A stretch of DNA of 64,000 nucleotides from Candidatus Accumulibacter regalis. Lineage in GTDB: Bacteria; Pseudomonadota; Gammaproteobacteria; Burkholderiales; Rhodocyclaceae. The translations under genes and the position numbers were made by a program. Positions 15,517 to 23,215 of the stretch are shown here, piece by piece. The notes under the pieces were generated by a model. The model worked only from the letters and a program-made list of their open reading frames with translations. It had not been told where the DNA came from and did no database searches. The first letter of the stretch is position 1. Each line of letters opens with the position of its first letter. The stretch spans positions 1-64,000 of the forward strand of contig JEMY01000003.1 in assembly GCA_000585075.1 (NCBI GenBank), given 5' to 3'.

Positions 15517-15643
15517 GCTTCGCGCCGACGAGTCGCGGCGCACCGCCGGCAGCTCGCTGGCGTTCCCTACGGTCGGTGCCGCGAGTATTTCGTAATGAAC
15601 CTGAATGAGGTACGATCGACCTGTTTTCAGGTCTGTGCCGCCC

Positions 15644-16246
15644 ATGTCAAACCTTGCCAACAATGGAGTTTCCAATGCCTTGTTCAGCCGAACGCTGAGC
15701 GGGGTGCTGGCGCTGCTCTTCGGACAGCCGGGAAACTCTTTCTACACGCGCGAAATCGTCCGGCGCGTGGGGACTGGCGGTAGCCAGGTCCACAAGGACC
15801 TGGAGCGCCTGACCGGCGCCGGACTGATTCTCCGCGAGCCGCGCGGAAACCTCGTTTTCTATCGCGCCAATCCAGACGCGGCGGTGTATCCCGAACTCGT
15901 CGGCCTGGTCGGCAAGTCCTTTGGAATTGCCGACCGACTGCGCGCTTGTCTCGAGCCGGTCGCGAGCCGCATTCAGTGCGCGATCGTTTTTGGTTCGGTA
16001 GCCAGACGAGAGCAGCGTGCCGACAGCGACGTCGACCTGCTGCTTATCGGCGAAGTGCGCCTCTCCGAACTGGCCGTTCCCCTGCACGCGGCAGAGGAAG
16101 CGCTTTGCATGCGGATATCGCCGACGCTGATGAGCGTCGAGGAGTTCCGGCGCAAGCGTCAGAATGACGACTACTTCCTGAAGAACGTCCTGGCGGGTGA
16201 ACTGATTACGCTTTGGGGCGCGCTTGACCCGACGGTGGCGCCGTGA
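15644..16246 (+). CDS. Minimal nucleotidyltransferase with N-terminal winged helix (MNT)
   Basis: About 200 residues. Residues ~10-80 form a winged-helix DNA-binding domain ('LLFGQPGNSFYTREIVRRVGTGGSQVHKDLERLTGAGLILREPRGNLVFYRANP'), and residues ~95-200 a minimal nucleotidyltransferase with the family motif G-S-(x)10-D-x-D: 'IVFGSVARREQRADSDVDLLLIG'. MNT proteins of this type pair with HEPN proteins as toxin-antitoxin modules in which the MNT neutralises the HEPN RNase. The HEPN partner follows with a 4-base overlap but is frameshifted. An ATG at 15605 would add 13 residues; neither start has a strong ribosome site. Confidence 0.8.
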   Translation: MSNLANNGVSNALFSRTLSGVLALLFGQPGNSFYTREIVRRVGTGGSQVHKDLERLTGAGLILREPRGNLVFYRANPDAAVYPELVGLVGKSFGIADRLRACLEPVASRIQCAIVFGSVARREQRADSDVDLLLIGEVRLSELAVPLHAAEEALCMRISPTLMSVEEFRRKRQNDDYFLKNVLAGELITLWGALDPTVAP

Positions 16247-16688
16247 GCGCTCTTGAAAACCTCGTGCGTATCGGCCAGCTCAAACTGGAACCGCCTTCAG
16301 ACGACGAAATCGCCACTGCCCTGCGCAAGGCTGCCATCTACCTGGCCGACGCGGCATTCCCTCGCTGAGTCCGCCGGGCCGTTTCATGCTTGCCTACGAC
16401 GCCGCACGCGCTCTGGCTTTTGCTGCCTTGCGCGCCAGCGGCTACCGCCCCGATAGCGGGCGCGGCCATCGGGCCGTGGTTTTCCAGACCCTGGCGATCA
16501 CCGTCAATGCCCCACCGCAAGTCTGGATCACCCTCGATCGCTACCATACCCGGCGCAACGCGTCCGAATATGGAGGCATGGTCGAAGCCAGCGCCGGCGA
16601 GGCTGATGACCTGCTGGCCACGGCTCGCGCGCTTCAGGATCTGTTGCGAAACTGGCTGGCGAGCCATCGTCCGGCTGCTCTGTCCTGA
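16243..16688 (+). pseudogene. HEPN-domain protein, frameshifted
   Basis: A GTG overlapping the MNT stop (GTGA) opens a frame reading 'SALENLVRIGQLKLEPPSDDEIATALRKAAIYLADAA' that stops at TGA near 16368. One base back, the frame continues 'SLSPPGRFMLAYDAARALAFAALRASGYRPDSGRGHRAVVFQTLAIT...ITLDRYHTRRNASEYGG' to a stop at 16688. Joined, these give a ~148-residue HEPN protein with the conserved RRN..EY RNase motif. A single-base loss around 16350-16368 explains the break. It may be a real null mutation of the toxin, or a sequencing error; the partner MNT is intact. Confidence 0.72.
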
Positions 16689-16735
16689 TTGAGCAGCGTC
16701 GCGCATGAACGAGCAGGTGACCCCCCTCGGGGAGC

Positions 16736-17047
16736 TTGAACAAACGAACCCTTTGGGGGAGTCTATGGTTACGAAGGCGAGAGCTGGTGGGCCAGTACTT
16801 GCGCCCGGCCCGTGTTCGCTACGGGATATATGTGCTCGGCAATACCGATCCCCAGCGACAATGGAAAGAGCCGGACAGCGGTGACCTGATCGGTTTTGAC
16901 GAGTTGGTGAGACGCGTCGTGGCACGAGCAGCGGCCCTGCAGACGAAGTTAGCAGAAGAGGTGGATGCACTGGCGGTGATCGCTATCGACTTCTCGGATC
17001 CCAGGCAGCGCGGGCGACCAGTGACCGAGGCTGCCGCCGCTTCGTGA
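16736..17047 (+). pseudogene. Remnant of a larger accessory gene (3' end)
   Basis: The frame 'ELVGQYLRPARVRYGIYVLGNTDPQRQWKEPDSGDLIGFDELVRRVVARAAALQTKLAEEVDALAVIAIDFSDP' looks like the C-terminus of a long protein. Another frame just upstream reads 'YGYEGE', so a one-base shift near 16775 separates the two parts, which would otherwise read 'YGYEGELVGQYLRP'. There is no upstream body and no ribosome site. I read it as a decayed end of a large, probably mobile accessory gene whose family I do not recognise. It adjoins the disrupted MNT/HEPN pair. Confidence 0.45.
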
Positions 17048-17132
17048 GCAAACGCTCAAGCGCCGGCGTGACGGCACTCAGGTTTGGGCCGCGGAGTGTG
17101 TCGGGCGCGCGCCGGGGCGACAAATGCCCGGG

Positions 17133-18335
17133 TCAGTCGATCGGCGTCTCGACCGAGTCGGCGAACAGCAGCTCTTGCTGCCGCGCTGGCGCACGATCCG
17201 CGGCAGCACGGCGCGTCGACAGCGCACTGACGCGTACCCCGAGCAGGCGCAGCCTGCGGTCGAGCGGCACGCGGCGCAGGCATTCGCCGGCGGCGCGGCG
17301 GATCGCCTGTGCGTCGTCGATGGCGGCGGGCAGGGTCAGGTCGCGGGTGACGGTCTGGAAGTCGGCGAAACGCAGCTTGACGCCGATCGTCCGCCCCTGG
17401 TAGGCCTTGCGGCGCAGGTCCTCGGCGACCTGCGTGCATAGCGCGGTGAAAATTCCGCCCAGCGTCTGGCGATCGGCGCGCGGATGAAGGTCGCGTTCGA
17501 AGGTCGTTTCGCGGCTGATCGATTTCGGTTCGGACGAGGTGCTCAGCGGTCGTTCGTCGATCCCGTGCGCGGCGGCAAGCAGCCAGCGGCCGTAGCTGCG
17601 GCCGAAGTGCTGCTGCAGGAAGGTGGCGTCGGCCTGCGCCAGATCGCCGATGCAGTGGATGCCCAGCGCGGCCAGCCGCGCGCTGGCTTTCGGGCCGATG
17701 CCGTTGATCTTGCGCGCGGCCAGTGGCCAGATGCGCTGCGTCAGGTCCGCCGCGTTGAGCAGCGTCAGTCCGTCCGGCTTGTCGAGATCGGAGCCGATCT
17801 TGGCGAGCAGCTTGTTGGCGGCGACGCAGATCGAGCACGACAGCCCGGTGGCGGCGCGTACGGCGTCCTTGATGCGCTGCGCGAGGGCGCGCGTGTCTTC
17901 GGCGAGCGCGCTCAGGTCGATGTAGATTTCGTCGATGCCACGGTCTTCGATCTGGGGCGCGACCTGCGCGACGGCGGCCTTGAAGAGGCGCGAGTAGTGC
18001 CGGTAGGCGGCAAAATCGACCGGCAGAAGGATTGCCTCGGGTGCCAGTCTGGCCGCCTTCATGATTCCCATCGCCGAAAAAACGCCCAGGGCGCGCGCTT
18101 CGTAGGTGGCGGTGGTGATCACGCCGCGGCCGGCGTAGTCGCGCAGGCGCGCAAAACGCCGCTCGCCGTCGGCGAGCAGCAGCGGCTGCTGCGCACGACT
18201 GCCGCCGATGACCACCGGCAGGCCGCGCAACTCCGGGTAGCGCAGCAACTCTACGGAGGCATAGAAAGCGTCCATGTCGAGATGGGCGATACGGCGCTGC
18301 GGCGGCGTATCGCGCGGTGCGCCAGCGGCCGGCAT
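17133..18335 (-). CDS. dinB: DNA polymerase IV (Y family) with an unusual finger-domain insertion
   Basis: A 400-residue translesion polymerase. The catalytic acidic residues are D20 ('IAHLDMDAFYASVE') and D135/E136 ('RGIDEIYIDLS', in place of the usual S-x-D-E). Helix-hairpin-helix ('INGIGPKASARLAALGI') and little-finger regions follow, and the C-terminus ends with a beta-clamp-binding QQELLF (386-391). Relative to E. coli DinB there is an extra ~24 residues (about 46-69: 'SRAQQPLLLADGERR...RDYAG') between VVIGG and RGVITTATYEAR. The ATG overlaps the stop of the preceding NamZ-like gene by one base (TGATG), so the two are translationally coupled. Confidence 0.92.
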   Translation of the reverse strand: MPAAGAPRDTPPQRRIAHLDMDAFYASVELLRYPELRGLPVVIGGSRAQQPLLLADGERRFARLRDYAGRGVITTATYEARALGVFSAMGIMKAARLAPEAILLPVDFAAYRHYSRLFKAAVAQVAPQIEDRGIDEIYIDLSALAEDTRALAQRIKDAVRAATGLSCSICVAANKLLAKIGSDLDKPDGLTLLNAADLTQRIWPLAARKINGIGPKASARLAALGIHCIGDLAQADATFLQQHFGRSYGRWLLAAAHGIDERPLSTSSEPKSISRETTFERDLHPRADRQTLGGIFTALCTQVAEDLRRKAYQGRTIGVKLRFADFQTVTRDLTLPAAIDDAQAIRRAAGECLRRVPLDRRLRLLGVRVSALSTRRAAADRAPARQQELLFADSVETPID

Positions 18336-19546
18336 CAGTAGAGCAGGAAGGCCTTGCGCGCGTCTTCCCAGGCGTCTTCGTCGGCACGGGTCAGCGCGTC
18401 GAGGTCGGCCGGGGTTGCCGCCGGGTCGTCGACCCATTCGCGCAGCAGCGGCGAGCCGTTGATCAGGTCGATGGCCAGGCGCTGGTGTTCGTATTCGTAG
18501 GCGAAATCGCGCCACAGGGGGTAGTCCGGCTGCACCTGTCGCAGCGCCTTGAAGGCCAGGCTCTGCAGGCGCCACGGGCGGAACCAGGCGTGCTGGTAAT
18601 GGACGTCGTCGACGTGGATCTGTATTCCCTGGCAGAGCCTGCCGGCGTGCTTGTGGAAGGTCGGTTCGAACCAGCAGGCGCGCAGCCGGCAGCCGAGCAG
18701 CCAGTCCGGCGCCAGTGCGTTCATGGTCCTCAGCAGCTGGCCGGCGTCGATATCGGGAGCGCCAAAAAGCTCCAGTGGGCGAGTCGTTCCGCGCCCTTCG
18801 GAGAGTGTCGTCCCTTCGAGCAATACGGTGCCGGCGTAGCAGCGCGCCATCGACACGTTCGGCGCGTTCGGGCTGGGGTTGATCCAGCTGCGCTGGCCGC
18901 CTGGCCAACCGTAGCCGGGCGCCGCGGCGGGTGCCCAGCCGTGCATGGCGATGACCGTGCAGTCGACGTCGAGGTCCAGCGTGGCGATGAACCAGCTCGC
19001 CAGTTCGCCCATCGTCAGGCCGTGGCGCATCGGCAGCGGTCCGGCGCCGACGAAGCTTTCCCAGCCCGGGCGCAGCAGCAATCCCTCCAGCGGGCGGCCG
19101 GCCGGGTTCGGGCGGTCGAGTATCCACACCTCCTTGCCGTGCTCGGCCGCGGCTTCGAGCAGGTAGCGCAGGGTGGTGATGAAGGTGTAGATGCGGCAGC
19201 CAAGGTCCTGCAGGTCGATCAGCAGGACGTCGAAGCTGTCGATCATCGCCGGCGTCGGACGGCGCACGTCGCCGTACAGGCTGAACACCGGGATGCCGTG
19301 CTCCGGGTCGACGAAGTCGGGCGATTCGACCATGTTGTCCTGCTTGTCGCCGCGCAGACCGTGTTGCGGCCCGAACGCCGCGCTCATCCGCAGGTCGGGC
19401 AGCGCGGCCAGGGCGTCTAGGGCGTGTGTCAGGTCGGCGCTGACCGACGCCGGGTGGGCGACGAGTGCGATACGGCGGCCGAGCAGCGGCTTGCGCAGCT
19501 GTGCCTCCTTGAGCAGGCGGTCGAGTCCGAAGTCGATGGCGGGCAT
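18335..19546 (-). CDS. DUF1343 protein, NamZ-like exo-beta-N-acetylmuramidase
   Basis: A 403-residue protein matching DUF1343: 'GRRIALVAHPASV', 'MSAAFGPQHGLRGDKQDNMVES', 'PVFSLYGDVRRPTPAMIDSFDVLLIDLQDLGCRIYTFITTLRYLLEAAAEHGKEVWILDRPNPAGRPLEG', 'MRHGLTMGELASWF', 'NPSPNAPNVSMARCYAGTVLLEGTTLSEGRGTTRPLELFGAP'. The founding characterised member, NamZ of Tannerella forsythia, removes N-acetylmuramic acid from peptidoglycan fragments. No signal peptide is visible, so this form is probably cytosolic and acts on imported muropeptides, or has a different role. A good aaggaaag ribosome site precedes the ATG. It is the middle gene of a three-gene operon. Confidence 0.85.
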   Translation of the reverse strand: MPAIDFGLDRLLKEAQLRKPLLGRRIALVAHPASVSADLTHALDALAALPDLRMSAAFGPQHGLRGDKQDNMVESPDFVDPEHGIPVFSLYGDVRRPTPAMIDSFDVLLIDLQDLGCRIYTFITTLRYLLEAAAEHGKEVWILDRPNPAGRPLEGLLLRPGWESFVGAGPLPMRHGLTMGELASWFIATLDLDVDCTVIAMHGWAPAAAPGYGWPGGQRSWINPSPNAPNVSMARCYAGTVLLEGTTLSEGRGTTRPLELFGAPDIDAGQLLRTMNALAPDWLLGCRLRACWFEPTFHKHAGRLCQGIQIHVDDVHYQHAWFRPWRLQSLAFKALRQVQPDYPLWRDFAYEYEHQRLAIDLINGSPLLREWVDDPAATPADLDALTRADEDAWEDARKAFLLY

Positions 19547-19557
19547 GCGACTTTCCT

Positions 19558-20154
19558 TCAGGCAGGGGACGACGGGGACGAAGACGACCGCGGCGGCAGT
19601 TCGAGGGCGAAACCGTCGCGGCGGTGAAAGTCGGGCAAGGGCGCGGGGTGGCGCAGCGCCCAGTAGCTGTGGCAGCCATCGACGGTGTCGGCGGCTTCGA
19701 CGACTGCCGCCAGACCCACCTCCAGCGTCGCTGCGGCCACCATCGGCGGCAGATCCGCGGGGGCAACTACGGCCTCGATCTCGAGCCGGCCGGCGAAGCG
19801 CCTGGCGACGATCTGGGGTGCGCTGAAGCACCGCACCGCTTCGTCTCGCTGCCGGTAGCCCGAGAAGGCATAGCTTGCCCATTGACCGGATGGCGAGAAG
19901 TTGAACTCGCGGTAGGCGGAATCGCCCGTGACGCCGACGAAGGCCTCGAAGCAGGTGTGCTCCCACAGGCCGTCGGTGCAGTCCGGCGTGCGCGGCTCCG
20001 GAATCAGCAAGCGCACCATGTCGCCGCGCAGGCACCAGGCGAGATCGAGATGCCCGTCGGCGCGCAGTACGGCGTGCACGTCGATGCTGCGCACGACGGG
20101 AGCGGGAGTGGCGGGATGCGGGCGCAGGGTCAGCGTGAATTCGCTCGGGAACAT
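19558..20154 (-). CDS. DOMON-like domain-containing protein
   Basis: A 198-residue protein with a beta-sandwich pattern: 'LRPHPATPAPVVRSIDVHAVLRADGHLDLAWCLRGDMVRLLIPEP....DGLWEHTCFEAFVGVTGDSAYREFNFSPSGQWASYAFSGYR'. This matches the bacterial DOMON-like type 1 group, whose relatives bind haem or sugars, though these single-domain proteins are uncharacterised. There is no signal peptide. The gene precedes the NamZ-like gene by 11 bases and is the first of the operon DOMON-like, NamZ-like, dinB. The low-complexity Ser/Pro tail (about 12 residues) is not part of the domain. Confidence 0.75.
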   Translation of the reverse strand: MFPSEFTLTLRPHPATPAPVVRSIDVHAVLRADGHLDLAWCLRGDMVRLLIPEPRTPDCTDGLWEHTCFEAFVGVTGDSAYREFNFSPSGQWASYAFSGYRQRDEAVRCFSAPQIVARRFAGRLEIEAVVAPADLPPMVAAATLEVGLAAVVEAADTVDGCHSYWALRHPAPLPDFHRRDGFALELPPRSSSSPSSPA

Positions 20155-20538
20155 GGGGCGGAAGGGCGTCGTGGCAAGGTGATCGGCGGGGTAGCGCGTG
20201 GCGCGTTTCAGAAGCTGCGGGGGCTATGTTGGCGCAAGCCTTCGCGCAACGCAACGGCCGCGCCAGTCGGGGGCTGGAAGCGGCTTTCAGGCTTCCGGAC
20301 AGCATTATTGTGTCAGTTATGTTTCCGTATTCCTAGAGGAGAAGACGAGTGATATCCACCACGCTGGCAGTGATGGTAAGGGCTGCAGCCTCAATTCCCA
20401 GGGCCGTCTCGACATGGCAAGACCATTAAAGTTCAATATTTGTGTCGGATAAAATGGCGATTGACTGGGCGCGAGAAAGAGGTAGATACTGCGCCTCGCA
20501 GCGCGACGGCGTTCAATAATCACACTACGGAGGTGCCT
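20155..20538. other. Gene-free divergent region before the GntP gene
   Basis: About 380 bases between the DOMON-like and GntP genes, read divergently. It is AT-rich around 20425-20455, where TAAAAT (20450-20455) could be a -10 element for the GntP gene. A short GTG-started frame at about 20350 (27 codons) has an aggag site but no recognisable product. No larger gene is supported. Confidence 0.5.
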
Positions 20539-21939
20539 GTGTTCGGTATCCTGGGAATTGTACTATCGCTGGTGCTGCTGATCGCTCTCGCGTATCGCGG
20601 CTGGAACGTGATCATCATTGCGCCCATCTGCGCCATGGTCGGACTGCTCTTCGGCGGGCTCGATGCGCCGATCATCGCCACCTACACGCAGGTCTTCATG
20701 CCCGCACTGGGTAATTACCTGATCAAGTTCTTCCCGCTGTTCCTGCTCGGTGCGGTCTTCGGCAAGCTGATGGACGACTCCGGTTGCGCACGGACCATCG
20801 CCCACAAGATCGTCGAGTGGACCGGCAAGGAACGCGCGATCATCGCCATCATTCTCGCCTGCGGCGTCCTCACCTATGGCGGCGTCTCGCTTTTCGTCGT
20901 CGCCTTCGCGGTTTTTCCGGTCGCCATCCAGATGTTCCGTGAAGGCAACCTGCCGAAACGACTGATCCCGGCGGCCATAGCGCTCGGCTCGTTCACCTTC
21001 ACGATGTCGGCATTGCCCGGTTCTCCGGCGATCCAGAACGCTATCCCGATGCCGTATTTCCATACCGACGCCTTCGCCGCGCCGGGTCTGGGCATCATCG
21101 CCGGGCTGGTGATGTTCGGTTGCGGCAGTGCCTGGCTGATGATGCGTGCGCGGCGCGCGCGCAATGCCGGCGAAGGCTACGGTGATGACGAGCCGGCCGC
21201 CGTCGCGGGCGACCCAGCGTCGATGCCCGCCGGTGACATGCCGTCATTCACGGTGGCGATCATCCCGGTTCTTCTGGTCCTGGTGCTCAACTTCATTTTC
21301 AGCAAGTACATCATCCCGGCGATGGACACCGACTACCTGGCGCTGCCCAAATACGGCAAGACGACGGTCTCCGCTGTCGGCGGCACCTGGGCGATCATCC
21401 TGGCGATGCTGATCGCCTGCGTGGTGCTGATTGCTCTGACCTGGAAGCGTTTCCGCAACGTTCGCCAATCGCTGACCGATGGCGCGCTCGGTTCGATGCT
21501 GCCGATTCTCAACGTCGGTTCCGAGGTCGCCTACGGCGGGGTGATCGCCAGCCTGGCATCGTTCATAATCATCAGGGACTGGCTGATGGCGCTCACCGAC
21601 AATCCGGTTATTGGGCTGGCGATCGTGGTCAACGTCCTTGCCGGCATTACCGGATCGGCTTCCGGTGGCATGAGCATTGCGTTGCAGGCTGTCGGCCAGA
21701 CCTACCTCGAGCTGGCGCAGGCGGCAGGCATCACCCCGCAAATCCTGCACCGCGTTGCCGCGCTCGCTTCGGGAGGCCTCGACGCGCTGCCACACAACGG
21801 GGCCGTGATCACCCTGCTGGCTATTTGCCGGTTGAATCACAAGCAGTCGTACTTCGACATCTTCATGGTCGCGGTGGCTTTCCCGCTGCTGGCGATGCTG
21901 CTGGTCATCGTTCTCAACGGCATGTTCGGCACTTTCTGA
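20539..21939 (+). CDS. GntP-family permease
   Basis: A 466-residue inner-membrane transporter with about 12 hydrophobic segments. 'FGILGIVLSLVLLIALAYRGWNVIIIAPICAMVGLLFGG' at the start, 'GVLTYGGVSLFVVAFAVFPVAIQMFREGNLPKRLIPAAIALGSFTFTMSALPGSPAIQN.IP' in the middle and 'GITGSASGGMSIAL', 'ALASGGLDALPHNGAVITLL' near the end are GntP/citrate-type motifs. The GTG at 20539 has ggagg 5 bases upstream and is preferred to upstream in-frame codons. The family carries gluconate, hydroxybutyrate and related acids by proton symport; the substrate here is unknown. A solute-binding-protein gene follows with 11 bases between. Confidence 0.85.
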   Translation: MFGILGIVLSLVLLIALAYRGWNVIIIAPICAMVGLLFGGLDAPIIATYTQVFMPALGNYLIKFFPLFLLGAVFGKLMDDSGCARTIAHKIVEWTGKERAIIAIILACGVLTYGGVSLFVVAFAVFPVAIQMFREGNLPKRLIPAAIALGSFTFTMSALPGSPAIQNAIPMPYFHTDAFAAPGLGIIAGLVMFGCGSAWLMMRARRARNAGEGYGDDEPAAVAGDPASMPAGDMPSFTVAIIPVLLVLVLNFIFSKYIIPAMDTDYLALPKYGKTTVSAVGGTWAIILAMLIACVVLIALTWKRFRNVRQSLTDGALGSMLPILNVGSEVAYGGVIASLASFIIIRDWLMALTDNPVIGLAIVVNVLAGITGSASGGMSIALQAVGQTYLELAQAAGITPQILHRVAALASGGLDALPHNGAVITLLAICRLNHKQSYFDIFMVAVAFPLLAMLLVIVLNGMFGTF

Positions 21940-21950
21940 GGAGAACGCCG

Positions 21951-22769
21951 GTGCGCATTCTTTTCGCTTTCCTTGCCGCCTCGCTTGCCCTGGCGCCGCA
22001 CTCCGGCGCGCAGGCGCAGGTGAGGGCGGACGAGCTGCGTTTGCTGGCTGCGGAGCTTCCGCCCTACACTTTCCAGATCCCGCCAGTCAGCGTTACCGAG
22101 ACGCCTGGCGTCAAGCAAGGCTTCGTTTATGAGCTGGTGAGCGAAATGGCCAAGCGCGCCGGCCACAGCGGCGTCATCGAGTTCATGCCCTGGGACGCGG
22201 CGCAGCGGATCGCTCAAACGCAGCCGAACATCGGCATACTCGCCCTGACCCGCAGTCCCGAGCGGGAAGCCAAGTACAGCTGGCTGGCGAAGATCTACAC
22301 CGACGATCTGGTCGTCGTCGGCGGCGCCGGCATCGATGTCTCGGGCCTGGACAAGGTCAAGGATCGCCCGATCGGGGTGCTCAGCAACTCTGGCGCCGAG
22401 GCACTGCTCGAGGAGCGAGGGTTCAAGCGCATCCGGCCCCATCGCGAAGAGTGGATGAACGCACGCCTGATGCAGCAACGGCGGATCGATGCCTGGCTCG
22501 CGCCGCGGCTGATGGTCATCTACGGCATGCGCGAAGTCGGCGCCAACCTCGAGGCGCTCAACTTTGGCGAGATCGTGCGCCAGAGCGAGATCTATCTCGC
22601 CGGATCGAAAGACCTGCCCGATGCCGAAGTGCAGAAATGGCGGAAGGCCCTCGAGGAGGTGAAGGCCGATGGCACCTACCAGCGCATTGCCGATCAATAC
22701 AACCGCCTGAAGGTCGAGCCGATTCCTGATGACATGCGGCTGCGGTTCAGTCAGCCGGTCTGGGAGTAG
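21951..22769 (+). CDS. Periplasmic solute-binding protein (PBPb type)
   Basis: A 272-residue exported protein with a GTG start preceded by gaggag that overlaps the end of the GntP gene. The signal peptide is MRILFAFLAASLALAPHSGAQA. The mature protein follows the bacterial extracellular solute-binding family 3 layout: 'ELRLLAAELPPYTFQ....GVKQGFVYELVSEMAKRAGHSGVIEFMPWDAAQRIAQTQPNIGILALTRSPEREAKYSWLAKIYTDDLVVVG', 'RPIGVLSNSGAEALLEERGF' and 'ADGTYQRIADQYNRL'. No ABC membrane or ATPase genes accompany it, which is odd for this family. It may sense rather than transport, or work with the GntP permease. Confidence 0.82.
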   Translation: MRILFAFLAASLALAPHSGAQAQVRADELRLLAAELPPYTFQIPPVSVTETPGVKQGFVYELVSEMAKRAGHSGVIEFMPWDAAQRIAQTQPNIGILALTRSPEREAKYSWLAKIYTDDLVVVGGAGIDVSGLDKVKDRPIGVLSNSGAEALLEERGFKRIRPHREEWMNARLMQQRRIDAWLAPRLMVIYGMREVGANLEALNFGEIVRQSEIYLAGSKDLPDAEVQKWRKALEEVKADGTYQRIADQYNRLKVEPIPDDMRLRFSQPVWE

Positions 22770-22862
22770 GGGGTTGGCGCGCTCGCTCGTGGCGCGCCCC
22801 CGGCAATCTTCTGTTGCGTTTCTTTACGACCACGCAGGCGGCTCTGGCGAGCCTCGCCGGCC

Positions 22863-23168
22863 TCAGCAGCCGGCCAGTCCGTGCCCTTCGCACAGGACCC
22901 GCTTGACGTAGGCGAGCACGATCCACAGCCAGAACGTCAGGAAAAAGGCGACGAAGGGGACGTGGCGGTCGACAACAACCTTCGGCGTCAGCCAGCGAAC
23001 CAGGCGGACGACCGGCCGCGTGACCACCTGGAAAAGCCGATAGACCGGATTGCCGGCGCGTCGGGCGCCGGAGAGCAGGCCGACGGCGCCTTGTCCGAGG
23101 AGTGAGAGCAGGGCGACTTCGACCAGCGCACGCAGTATGGATACGACAAACAGATCGGGGTGGCTCAT
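22863..23168 (-). CDS. YggT-family small membrane protein
   Basis: A 101-residue integral membrane protein with two hydrophobic segments (about 8-35 and 70-92) and a basic linker 'NPVYRLFQVVTRPVVRLVRWLTPKVVVDRHVPFVAFFLTFWLWIVLAYVKR'. The 'F..VT.PV.R..R..TP' element is the YggT signature. It is a single-repeat member; two-repeat versions are about 180 residues. The family is of poorly understood function and has been linked to osmotic stress and cell division. It diverges from the TPR gene, so the short region 23169-23215 must contain both promoters. Confidence 0.75.
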   Translation of the reverse strand: MSHPDLFVVSILRALVEVALLSLLGQGAVGLLSGARRAGNPVYRLFQVVTRPVVRLVRWLTPKVVVDRHVPFVAFFLTFWLWIVLAYVKRVLCEGHGLAGC

Positions 23169-23215
23169 GGTATCTTGGCGTTATCTTCTCGGACTTGCTG
23201 CGGGGGCGTGTGCAG

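Noticed and set aside
16243-16688. Programmed frameshifting in the HEPN gene
   Set aside because: Unlike prfB there is no slippery heptamer or internal Shine-Dalgarno at the break. A simple one-base loss or sequencing error explains it better, so I list it as a pseudogene.
17133-19766. A single minus-strand frame that appears to fuse dinB to sequence upstream of it
   Set aside because: The dinB ATG overlaps the stop of the NamZ-like gene, and the upstream frame is a shadow of that gene. No fusion is supported.
20350-20433. A GTG-started 27-codon leader peptide before the GntP gene
   Set aside because: There is a decent aggag site, but the peptide has no regulatory codon run and no terminator/antiterminator pair is evident downstream.
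22774-22799. Hairpin ggcgcgc...gcgcgcc after the solute-binding-protein gene
   Set aside because: The stem is present, but with no T-run, and such GC palindromes arise often in this composition. It is not called as a terminator.
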